Assembly: GCA_009786275.1 (NCBI GenBank)
Contig: WQTL01000331.1
Coordinates: 1-5,623, forward strand
Source: Bacillota bacterium
GTDB taxonomy: Bacteria; Bacillota; Clostridia; Oscillospirales; Acutalibacteraceae
Length of the DNA: 5,623 nucleotides
Direction: 5' to 3'
The notes beneath the pieces were generated by a model, which did not search any database, was not told the DNA's origin, and was given only the letters and a program-made list of their open reading frames with translations. The translations under genes were made by a program, and so were the position numbers. Positions 1 through 5,297 of the stretch are shown one piece after another. The number at the start of each line of letters is the position of its first letter. Within the stretch, counting starts at the first letter, position 1.

Positions 1-22
1 TATTTTGAATAGAAAAAATGGA

Positions 23-51
23 CTTCTGCCGAGGACGGCGGGAGTTTTTTT
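23..51 (+). terminator. Intrinsic (Rho-independent) terminator just upstream of the terminase gene
   Basis: A 9-bp stem is formed by bases 23-31 (CTTCTGCCG) and 36-44 (CGGCGGGAG), with two internal G-T pairs, a 4-base loop (AGGA, 32-35) and then seven T's (45-51). A short A-run (13-18) lies upstream, as is common for such terminators. It ends only 3 bases before the ribosome binding site of the terminase large subunit gene, leaving no room for a promoter between them. It therefore either ends the transcript of a gene lying left of the window or acts as a conditional terminator in the leader of the late genes. Structure is seen directly; function is inferred. Confidence 0.8.
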
Positions 52-54
52 ATT

Positions 55-59
55 GGAGG
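55..59 (+). promoter_or_regulatory. Ribosome binding site of the terminase large subunit gene
   Basis: GGAGG lies 5 bases before the ATG at 65. This decides the start: the reading frame stays open back to a TTG at 5, but that codon has no such site, and the extra 20 codons would run through the terminator hairpin. Confidence 0.85.
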
Positions 60-64
60 AATTT

Positions 65-1669
65 ATGCGCAGATTATCCACCTACACCCCCACACCCTTC
101 ATGCCCTCCGGCTCCCACTACGACAAGGCCCTAGCCGACACCGCCGTGGCCTTCATCAATTGCCTCAAGCACACCAAGGGCGAGTGGTACGGCCAGCCCT
201 TTGAGCTCATCGACTGGCAGGAGCAGATCGTCCGCGATTTAATGGGCATCGTCAAGCCCTCGGGCTATCGTAATTTCAACACCGCATATATCGAAATAGC
301 CAAGAAGCAGGGCAAGAGCGAGCTCGCGGCGGCAATGGCGCTGCTGCTCACCTGCGGCGACGGCGAGCACGGCGGCGAGGTCTACGGCTGCGCCAGCGAC
401 CGGCAGCAGGCCAGCATCGTGTTCGACGTGGCCTGCGGCATGGTGGAACAGTGCCCGGCGCTGCGCTCGCGGATTAAGCCGATTATGTCGCAGAAGCGCC
501 TGATCTACAAGCCACTGAACAGCTTTTACCAGGTGCTTTCGGCTGAGGCATACACCAAGCACGGCCTGAACGTCCACGCTGTGGTGTTCGACGAGCTCCA
601 CGCCCAGCCCAACCGCCAGCTATATGACGTCATGACCCACGGCTCCGGCGACGCCCGCAAGCAGCCTCTGTACTTTTTGATCACCACGGCGGGCAATGAC
701 ACGCAGAGCATTTGCTACGAGGTGCATCAAAAGGCCCTGGATATTTTGGAGGGCCGCAAGGCCGACCCCTCGTTTTACCCGGTAATCTACGGCGCGGGGG
801 AGGCCGAGGACTGGACGTCGCCCGAAGTGTGGCGCAAAGCCAACCCGTCCCTGGGGATCACCGTGGACGAGGAGAAATTGTTCCTCGCCTGTGAAAGCGC
901 CAAGCAGAACCCCGCCGAGGAGAACCTGTTCCGGCAGCTGCGCCTTTGCCAGTGGGTGAAGCAGTCCATCCGCTGGATGCCCATGGAGAAGTGGGACGCC
1001 TGCGCCCACCCGGTTGACCCGGAGGCCCTGCGGGGCCGGGCCTGTTATGCCGGGCTCGACCTTTCCAGCACCACCGACATCACCGCCTTCGTGCTGGTAT
1101 TCCCGCCCGAAAGCGCCGAGGATCGCTACGAGGTGCTGCCGTTTTTCTGGCTGCCGGAGGACACCCTGCCTCAACGGGTGCGCCGCGACCACGTGCAATA
1201 TGACGTGTGGGCCGCGCGGGGGAAGCTGAAAACCACCGAGGGCAACGTGGTGCATTATGGCTTCATCGAAAAGGCGATTGAGGAGCTCGGCGAGGTGTAT
1301 AACATCCGCGAGATCGCCTACGACGACTGGAATGCCACGCACATGATACAGAACCTGGAGGGCCTCGGCTTCCGGGTGGTTCCGTTTGGGCAGGGCTTCA
1401 AGTCGATGTCGCCGCCCAGCAAGGAGCTCATGCGCCTGACGCTGGACGGCAAGATCGCCCACGGCGGGCACCCGGTGCTGCGCTGGATGATGGACAATAT
1501 TTTCGTGCGCACCGACCCGGCGGGCAACATCAAGCCGGATAAAGAAAAATCCAGCGAAAAGATAGACGGCGCGGTTGCGCTCATTATGGGCCTCGACCGG
1601 GCGACGCGCGGCGGCGGGCATACGGAGAGCGTGTATTCCAAATCAGGGAGGGGGCTGCTTGTTCTATGA
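65..1669 (+). CDS. terL: Phage terminase large subunit (Terminase_1/HK97-like family)
   Basis: ATP-driven motor and nuclease that packages phage DNA through the portal into the procapsid and cuts concatemers into genome units; 534 residues, full length for the family. The N-terminal ATPase shows a Walker A-like loop KKQGKS (about residues 80-85), a Walker B segment HAVVFDELH with D176 and E177, and a coupling motif TTAG (207-210). The C-terminal RNase H-like nuclease shows D332 in GLDLSSTTD, D420-D421 in IAYDDWNA and D501 in KIDGAVALIMG, the acidic residues expected to bind catalytic metals. Nothing appears broken, so the enzyme should be active. Its TGA overlaps the ATG of the portal gene (ATGA), which suggests translational coupling. 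A small terminase subunit gene would be expected just left of the window but cannot be seen. Family assignment is firm; cos versus headful packaging cannot be told. Confidence 0.96.
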   Translation: MRRLSTYTPTPFMPSGSHYDKALADTAVAFINCLKHTKGEWYGQPFELIDWQEQIVRDLMGIVKPSGYRNFNTAYIEIAKKQGKSELAAAMALLLTCGDGEHGGEVYGCASDRQQASIVFDVACGMVEQCPALRSRIKPIMSQKRLIYKPLNSFYQVLSAEAYTKHGLNVHAVVFDELHAQPNRQLYDVMTHGSGDARKQPLYFLITTAGNDTQSICYEVHQKALDILEGRKADPSFYPVIYGAGEAEDWTSPEVWRKANPSLGITVDEEKLFLACESAKQNPAEENLFRQLRLCQWVKQSIRWMPMEKWDACAHPVDPEALRGRACYAGLDLSSTTDITAFVLVFPPESAEDRYEVLPFFWLPEDTLPQRVRRDHVQYDVWAARGKLKTTEGNVVHYGFIEKAIEELGEVYNIREIAYDDWNATHMIQNLEGLGFRVVPFGQGFKSMSPPSKELMRLTLDGKIAHGGHPVLRWMMDNIFVRTDPAGNIKPDKEKSSEKIDGAVALIMGLDRATRGGGHTESVYSKSGRGLLVL

Positions 1670-2883
1670 GAAAATTCGGCAAGCGAGCCCGCGACAAACC
1701 CAAGAACGACCTGGGCGGCGGCGTGGCTTTCCCCATGGGCGACACCCTCAGCGGCCAGGCCGTGAACGAGCGCACGGCAATGACCGTGACGGCGGTTTAC
1801 GCCTGCGTCCGCATTTTGGCCGAGGCCATCGCCGGGCTGCCCATCCACCTCTACCGCCACCAGCCGGGCGGGGGCCGGGAGCGCGTGACCGATCACCCGC
1901 TGTTCCCCCTGCTCCACGACGCCCCGAACAGCGAAATGACCAGCTTTGTATTCCGGGAAACCCTTATGGCCCACTTGCTTTTGCACGGCAACGCCTACGC
2001 GCAGATCATCCGGGACGGCCACGGGCGGGTGCTGGAGCTCTATCCGCTGCTCCCCAACCGCATGAGGGTAGACAGGGACGCGGCGGGCCGCATTTTTTAC
2101 GAGTACCGCAAGGGCGACGGCGCGGCGGTTCCCCTGCGCCGGGAGGATGTGCTGCATATCCCCGGCCTGGGCTTCGACGGCTTGGTGGGTTACTCCCCGA
2201 TTGCGATGGCAAAGAACGCCGTGGGCCTGGCCCTCGCCACGGAGGAATTTGGCTCCACCTTCTTTGGAAACGGGGCCAACCCCGGAGGCGTCCTCGAAAG
2301 CCCCGGCGTGATTTCAGACCCGGAGCGGCTGAAAGAAAGCTGGCATTCGCAGTTTTCCGGGGCGCGGGCGCACAGCATTGCCGTCCTCGAGGAGGGCCTG
2401 AAATATCACAGCATCGGCATACCGCCCGACCAGGCGCAATTCCTCGAAACCCGGAAATTTCAAATCACGGAGATCGCCCGCATCTTCCGGGTGCCGCCGC
2501 ATATGCTGGCCGACCTGGAGCGGGCCACGTTCTCCAACATTGAGCATCAGTCGCTGGAGTTCGTGAAATTCACGCTCGGCCCGTGGGTGGCCCGCTGGGA
2601 ACAGGCTCTCATGCAGGCGCTGCTATTGCCCGGCGAAAAGCGGGAGTATTTCATCCGCTTCAACCTCGACGGCCTGCTGCGGGGCGACTACAAGAGCCGC
2701 ATGGACGGCTACGCCACGGGCATTCAAAACGGCTTCCTTTCCCCGGACGACGTGCGCGGCCTGGAGGAGCTAAACCCCATACCGGGCGGGGCCGGTTCGC
2801 GCTACTACTTCAACGGCAACATGATCCCCATAGAGCTCGCGGGGACGCAGTGGAATAAAAACGGACAGGAGGGCGGGCCATGA
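1666..2883 (+). CDS. Phage portal protein (HK97 family)
   Basis: Subunit of the dodecameric ring at the unique capsid vertex, through which DNA enters and leaves and on which terminase and connector dock. The 405 residues are a normal length. Family landmarks run in order: VTAVYACVRILAEAIAGLPIHLYR-like segment (about 41-64), HPLFPLLHDAPN (77-88), LLLHGNAYA (104-112) then LYPLLPNRM (125-133), VLHIPGLGFDGLVGYSPI (162-179), FGNGANPGGVL (200-210), ETRKFQITEIARIFRVPPHML (261-281) and FNLDGLLRGD (332-341). The start overlaps the terminase stop by 4 bases. A GGGAGG-containing G-run (1646-1654) lies 11 or more bases upstream, a rather long spacing, so coupling to terminase translation probably helps. 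The tail after about residue 385 is short and G-rich. The gene ends in an ATGA overlap with the next small gene. Confidence 0.96.
   Translation: MRKFGKRARDKPKNDLGGGVAFPMGDTLSGQAVNERTAMTVTAVYACVRILAEAIAGLPIHLYRHQPGGGRERVTDHPLFPLLHDAPNSEMTSFVFRETLMAHLLLHGNAYAQIIRDGHGRVLELYPLLPNRMRVDRDAAGRIFYEYRKGDGAAVPLRREDVLHIPGLGFDGLVGYSPIAMAKNAVGLALATEEFGSTFFGNGANPGGVLESPGVISDPERLKESWHSQFSGARAHSIAVLEEGLKYHSIGIPPDQAQFLETRKFQITEIARIFRVPPHMLADLERATFSNIEHQSLEFVKFTLGPWVARWEQALMQALLLPGEKREYFIRFNLDGLLRGDYKSRMDGYATGIQNGFLSPDDVRGLEELNPIPGGAGSRYYFNGNMIPIELAGTQWNKNGQEGGP
2867..2873 (+). promoter_or_regulatory. Ribosome binding site of the small Cys-rich gene
   Basis: AGGAGGG lies 6 bases before the ATG at 2880, inside the last codons of the portal gene. 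It is a near-ideal Shine-Dalgarno sequence at near-ideal spacing, and is the main reason for accepting the short frame downstream as a real gene. Confidence 0.75.
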
Positions 2884-3041
2884 AATGCAAGAAATGTGAG
2901 CAGGAGCTAGAGCCCCGGCGCTTCCCGCTGGGCTTCGCCTGCGCCTGTGGCACCGAGGGCTGCGCGGGCAACGAGGCCGGGGAGTTCTGGCTTACGCCCG
3001 AAGCGGCGCAGCGCAATATTGGAAGGAGTGATTCATCTTGA
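2880..3041 (+). CDS. Small cysteine-rich (putative zinc-binding) phage protein of unknown function
   Basis: A 53-residue protein filling exactly the gap between portal and protease genes. It starts with MKCKKC (C3, C6) and has a second cluster CACGTEGC (C21, C23, C28), giving five cysteines in the first 28 residues and a layout like a minimal zinc ribbon. The rest is polar, ending in a short stretch (about 38-53) with no clear fold. There is no signal peptide or membrane segment. It overlaps the portal stop by 4 bases (ATGA), and its own TGA overlaps the TTG of the protease (TTGA). With a strong ribosome binding site, this makes it very likely translated. I do not recognise a named family. 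It could be a small structural or regulatory factor, or mainly serve to carry ribosomes into the protease gene. That it is a gene is likely; metal binding is inferred from cysteine spacing only. Confidence 0.72.
   Translation: MKCKKCEQELEPRRFPLGFACACGTEGCAGNEAGEFWLTPEAAQRNIGRSDSS
3023..3028 (+). promoter_or_regulatory. Ribosome binding site of the maturation protease gene (supports a TTG start)
   Basis: AAGGAG lies 9 bases before the TTG at 3038. No ATG lies near the beginning of the protease frame, the next upstream region belongs to the small Cys-rich gene, and the TTG overlaps that gene's stop as TTGA. The TTG start is therefore well supported. Confidence 0.7.
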
Positions 3042-3724
3042 GGCAATTCTGGAACTGGACAAAAAACCAGGAGGCGGGCACCGAGGAGCTCCGCATTGAC
3101 GGCTACATCGCGGAACAGTCCTGGTTCGCGGACGACGTGACGCCCCGGCAATTCAAGGAGCAGCTGGCGGCCCGCAGCGGCGACCTGACCGTATGGATCA
3201 ACAGCGGCGGCGGCGAGTGCTTCGCGGCGGCGCAAATCTACAACCTGCTCAAGGAGCACCCCGGCAAGGTTACGGTGAAAATCGACGCGCTCGCGGCCAG
3301 CGCCGCCAGCGTGATCGCGATGGCGGGGGACACGGTGCTAATTTCGCCCGTGGCGCAGATCATGATCCACAACCCGGCCACGGACATTTTCGGCGAGGTG
3401 GCCGACCTGGAGCGCGGCATTGAGATGCTGGGCGAAATCAAGGAAAGCATCATCAACGCCTACGAAATCAAGACTGGGCTTTCCCGCGCCAAGATCGCGA
3501 AAATGATGGACGCGGAAACCTGGCTCAACGCGAAGGCCGCCGTCAAGCTGGGCTTCGCGGACGCGCTGCTCTATGGCAGCGCCGACGACCTGGAGGAGGT
3601 TGTATTCGACCGGCACACCCCTGCCGTCGCGGTGGCGGCGGCCTTCCACAAAAAGCTGAAACCCAAGAACCCCGGCGTGACCGCTGCTTCGTTGGAGCAG
3701 CGGTTGCATCTTATTTTGCATTAA
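3038..3724 (+). CDS. ClpP-like head maturation protease (prohead serine protease)
   Basis: Serine protease of the ClpP/crotonase fold (peptidase S14-like) that in HK97-type phages removes the scaffold part of the capsid protein during prohead maturation. The 228 residues start from TTG. Visible landmarks: INSGGGECFAAAQIYNLL (about 54-71), giving the glycine-rich oxyanion strand; the nucleophile Ser88 in LAASAASVIAMAGD (85-98); the catalytic His111 in QIMIHNPA; and MMDAETWLNAKAAVKLGFAD (156-175), where the third catalytic residue of ClpP falls on D158 or E160. The N-terminal 15 residues are polar and Trp-rich, and the C-terminal 40 are a variable Lys/Ala-rich tail. The position directly before the capsid gene is the classic one. 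It is unlikely to be the host housekeeping ClpP, because of its context and its divergent N-terminus and tail. The last codons contain a strong hairpin. Confidence 0.94.
   Translation: MRQFWNWTKNQEAGTEELRIDGYIAEQSWFADDVTPRQFKEQLAARSGDLTVWINSGGGECFAAAQIYNLLKEHPGKVTVKIDALAASAASVIAMAGDTVLISPVAQIMIHNPATDIFGEVADLERGIEMLGEIKESIINAYEIKTGLSRAKIAKMMDAETWLNAKAAVKLGFADALLYGSADDLEEVVFDRHTPAVAVAAAFHKKLKPKNPGVTAASLEQRLHLILH
3680..3704 (+). other. Hairpin at the 3' end of the protease gene (possible weak terminator or mRNA processing/stability element)
   Basis: Bases 3680-3690 (ACCGCTGCTTC) pair with 3694-3704 (GGAGCAGCGGT) in an 11-bp stem with one G-T pair and a 3-base loop (GTT). It is followed by a T-rich but interrupted stretch (3705-3721). 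The hairpin lies inside the protease coding region, 18 bases before its stop codon and about 43 bases before the capsid start. The missing clean T-run makes it a poor terminator, so partial attenuation or protection of a capsid-only mRNA are alternatives. The structure is seen; any role is inferred. Confidence 0.5.
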
Positions 3725-3730
3725 AAAACG

Positions 3731-3738
3731 AAAGGTGG
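3731..3738 (+). promoter_or_regulatory. Ribosome binding site of the major capsid gene
   Basis: AAAGGTGG lies 8 bases before the ATG at 3747. It decides the start: a GTG at 3735 in the same frame lies within this site, and using it would leave that start with no good binding site of its own. Confidence 0.75.
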
Positions 3739-3746
3739 ATTTATTC

Positions 3747-4955
3747 ATGAACAAGATTTTGGAACTGCGCGAAAAGCGCGCCCGGCTGTGGCAGACGGCC
3801 AAGGATTTCCTCGACAGCAAGCGCGGGGCCGACGGCCTCGTAAGCGCCGAGGACGCGGCCAGCTACGACAAGATGGAGGCCGACATGGTGGCGCTGGGCA
3901 AGGAGATTGAGCGGCTGGAGCGCCAGGCCGCCCACGACGCGGAAATGGCGAAGGCCACCGCCGACCCCCTCACCGGCAGGCCCGGCGACACCCCCGAGGA
4001 CAAGACAGGCCGCGCCGCCGCCACGTATAACAAGGCGTTCTGGAACGCCATGCGGGCGCGGGGCGGCGAGGGCCTGGAGGCCGCCGTGCGCAACGCCCTG
4101 CGCATCGGCGCGGACAGCGAGGGCGGCTATCTCGTCCCGGACGAGTTCGAGCGCCGCCTGGTGGAGGCCCTGACGGAGGAGAACATTTTCCGGGGCCTCG
4201 CCAACGTGATCACCACCAGCGGCGGCGACCGCAAAATCCCGGTGGTGTCCAGCAAGGGCGAGGCGTCGTGGCTGGACGAGGGCCAGGCCATCCCGGAGAG
4301 CGACGACAGCTTCGGGCAAGTGACCATCGGGGCCTACAAGCTGGGCACGATGCTCAAAATCTCCGAGGAGCTCCTCAACGACAGCGCCTTCGACCTGGAG
4401 GCTTACGTCACCCGCGAGTTCGCCCGGCGCACCGGCGCGAAGGAGGAGGACGCGTTCATCAACGGCGACGGCACCGGCAAGCCCACGGGCATCCTGGCCG
4501 CGACGGGCGGCGGGCAGATCGGCGTCACCACGGCGGGCGCGACGGCCATCACCCTCGACGAGGTGCTGGATTTATACCACGCCCTCAAGACCCCCTACCG
4601 CCGCACCGCCTCGTTCATCATGAACGACGCCACGGTCAAGGCCATCCGCAAGCTGAAAGACGGGAACGGGCAGTATCTGTGGGCTCCGTCCATCAAGGAG
4701 GGCACCCCGGACACCATCCTCAACCGCCCCATCCACACGTCGGCCTTTATGCCCACCGTCGCGGCGGGCGCAAAGTCCATCGTGTTCGGCGACTTCCGCT
4801 ACTACTGGATCGCCGACCGGCAGGGCCGCATTTTCCGCAGGCTCAACGAGCTTTTCGCCGTGAACGGCCAGGTGGGTTTCATTGCCACCCAGAGGGTGGA
4901 CGGCAAGCTCATTTTGCCGGAGGCCGTGCAGATTCTGAGGCAGAAGGCATCGTAA
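3747..4955 (+). CDS. Major capsid protein, HK97 fold, with N-terminal scaffold (delta) domain
   Basis: Main shell protein of the phage head; 402 residues before maturation. Residues 1 to about 70 are charged heptad-like helix (LELREKRARLW, KMEADMVALGKEIERLERQ), the built-in scaffold found where no separate scaffold gene exists. A Pro/Gly/Asp-rich linker follows (about 71-90), then an N-arm (94-120). The HK97 core opens with GADSEGGYLVPDEFERRLVEAL (121-142). Later landmarks are SWLDEGQAIPESD (174-186), LKISEELLNDS (203-213), FINGDGTGKPTGIL (237-250), the A-domain stretch SIVFGDFRYYWIADRQG (344-360) and RVDGKLILPEAVQIL (383-397). The upstream ClpP-like protease would be expected to cleave between the coil and about residue 121; the exact bond cannot be read from sequence. 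No separate scaffold or decoration gene is seen here. Its own ribosome binding site and short leader fit the high yield this protein needs. Confidence 0.96.
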   Translation: MNKILELREKRARLWQTAKDFLDSKRGADGLVSAEDAASYDKMEADMVALGKEIERLERQAAHDAEMAKATADPLTGRPGDTPEDKTGRAAATYNKAFWNAMRARGGEGLEAAVRNALRIGADSEGGYLVPDEFERRLVEALTEENIFRGLANVITTSGGDRKIPVVSSKGEASWLDEGQAIPESDDSFGQVTIGAYKLGTMLKISEELLNDSAFDLEAYVTREFARRTGAKEEDAFINGDGTGKPTGILAATGGGQIGVTTAGATAITLDEVLDLYHALKTPYRRTASFIMNDATVKAIRKLKDGNGQYLWAPSIKEGTPDTILNRPIHTSAFMPTVAAGAKSIVFGDFRYYWIADRQGRIFRRLNELFAVNGQVGFIATQRVDGKLILPEAVQILRQKAS

Positions 4956-4960
4956 GGAGG
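4953..4960 (+). promoter_or_regulatory. Ribosome binding site of the connector gene, overlapping the capsid stop codon
   Basis: TAAGGAGG combines the capsid stop (TAA, 4953-4955) with a Shine-Dalgarno AAGGAGG (4954-4960), 7 bases before the ATG at 4968. A ribosome ending capsid synthesis sits on this site, so capsid termination and connector initiation are probably linked. Confidence 0.75.
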
Positions 4961-4967
4961 GGCGCAT

Positions 4968-5297
4968 ATGCGCAAGCCTGAAACGGCGGTGCTTTTGCTC
5001 TCCACGGTAAAAGCAAACTTAATCCTGGAACACGACGCGGACGACAGCCTGCTCCTGGGCTTCATCCGCGCCGCGCTTTCCTATGCCGAAAGCTACCAGC
5101 ACCGCCCGGCTGGGCACTACGCCAAGGCCCCGCTGCCGCCCACGACCGAGCAGGCCGTGGTTATGCTGTCGTCCCACTTTTACGAGAGCAGGGACGGCAG
5201 TACGGCAGGGTTCTTCGGGGACAGCGTCCAGGCCGGGCGGCAGGTTTGGGACACGGTGAACATGCTGCTGCGATTGGAAAGGTGGTGGTCGGTTTGA
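4968..5297 (+). CDS. Head-tail connector protein (HK97 gp6-like, DNA-packaging family)
   Basis: Small, mostly helical protein of 109 residues, expected to form a ring under the portal after packaging and to provide the base for tail joining. Family-like features run in order: TVKANLILEHDADDSLLLGFI (13-33), a first helix pair with the acidic D24-D25-D26 region; the helix AALSYAESYQHR (35-46); AVVMLSSHFYESRDG (63-77), matching the usual hydrophobic helix ending in H-x-YE-x-R; and a final amphipathic helix QVWDTVNMLLRLERWW (92-107). Length and place right after the capsid gene match the gp6-like connectors. It has a strong ribosome binding site 12 bases after the capsid stop. The stop overlaps the TTG of the next gene (TTGA). 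The call rests on gene order plus weak but consistent sequence features. Confidence 0.86.
   Translation: MRKPETAVLLLSTVKANLILEHDADDSLLLGFIRAALSYAESYQHRPAGHYAKAPLPPTTEQAVVMLSSHFYESRDGSTAGFFGDSVQAGRQVWDTVNMLLRLERWWSV
5278..5285 (+). promoter_or_regulatory. Ribosome binding site supporting a TTG start of the XF1762-like gene
   Basis: AAAGGTGG lies 8 bases before the TTG at 5294, inside the last codons of the connector gene. Both the octamer and the spacing are identical to those of the major capsid gene (3731-3738 to the ATG at 3747), which supports the TTG as a true start. Confidence 0.65.

Noticed and set aside
1..22. Promoter in the AT-rich first bases (TATTTT-like)
   Set aside because: There is no room in the window for a -35 element, and transcripts starting here would meet the terminator at once; the evidence is too thin.
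5..64. Extension of the terminase gene to a TTG at position 5
   Set aside because: No ribosome binding site precedes the TTG, and the extra 20 codons would run through the terminator hairpin. The ATG at 65 has GGAGG at ideal spacing, and the family does not need the extension.
18..134. Short frame from the ATG at 18 that could be a leader peptide running through the terminator
   Set aside because: No Shine-Dalgarno sequence upstream, no run of a single regulatory amino acid before the stem, and it mostly overlaps the start of terL in another frame.
620..1621. Long minus-strand open frame of 333 codons opposite terL
   Set aside because: The opposite strand encodes an unmistakable terminase with all catalytic motifs. 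Long antisense frames are expected in GC-rich genes, and this translation is Arg/His/Val-rich with no recognisable domain.
1318..2157. Minus-strand open frame of 279 codons across the terL-portal junction
   Set aside because: Shadow of two well-supported plus-strand genes; no ribosome binding site or family resemblance seen.
1575..2543. Plus-strand open frame of 322 codons overlapping the portal gene in another frame
   Set aside because: The translation is dominated by Arg, Gly and Pro, as frame-shifted GC-rich coding sequence gives; the portal frame carries the conserved motifs.
3735..3746. GTG start at 3735 adding four residues to the capsid protein
   Set aside because: The GTG is part of the AAAGGTGG ribosome binding site of the ATG at 3747, so it cannot serve well as a start.
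4268..4981. Plus-strand open frame of 237 codons inside the capsid gene
   Set aside because: Low-complexity Arg/Gly/His-rich translation typical of an out-of-frame shadow; the capsid frame is intact across the whole stretch.
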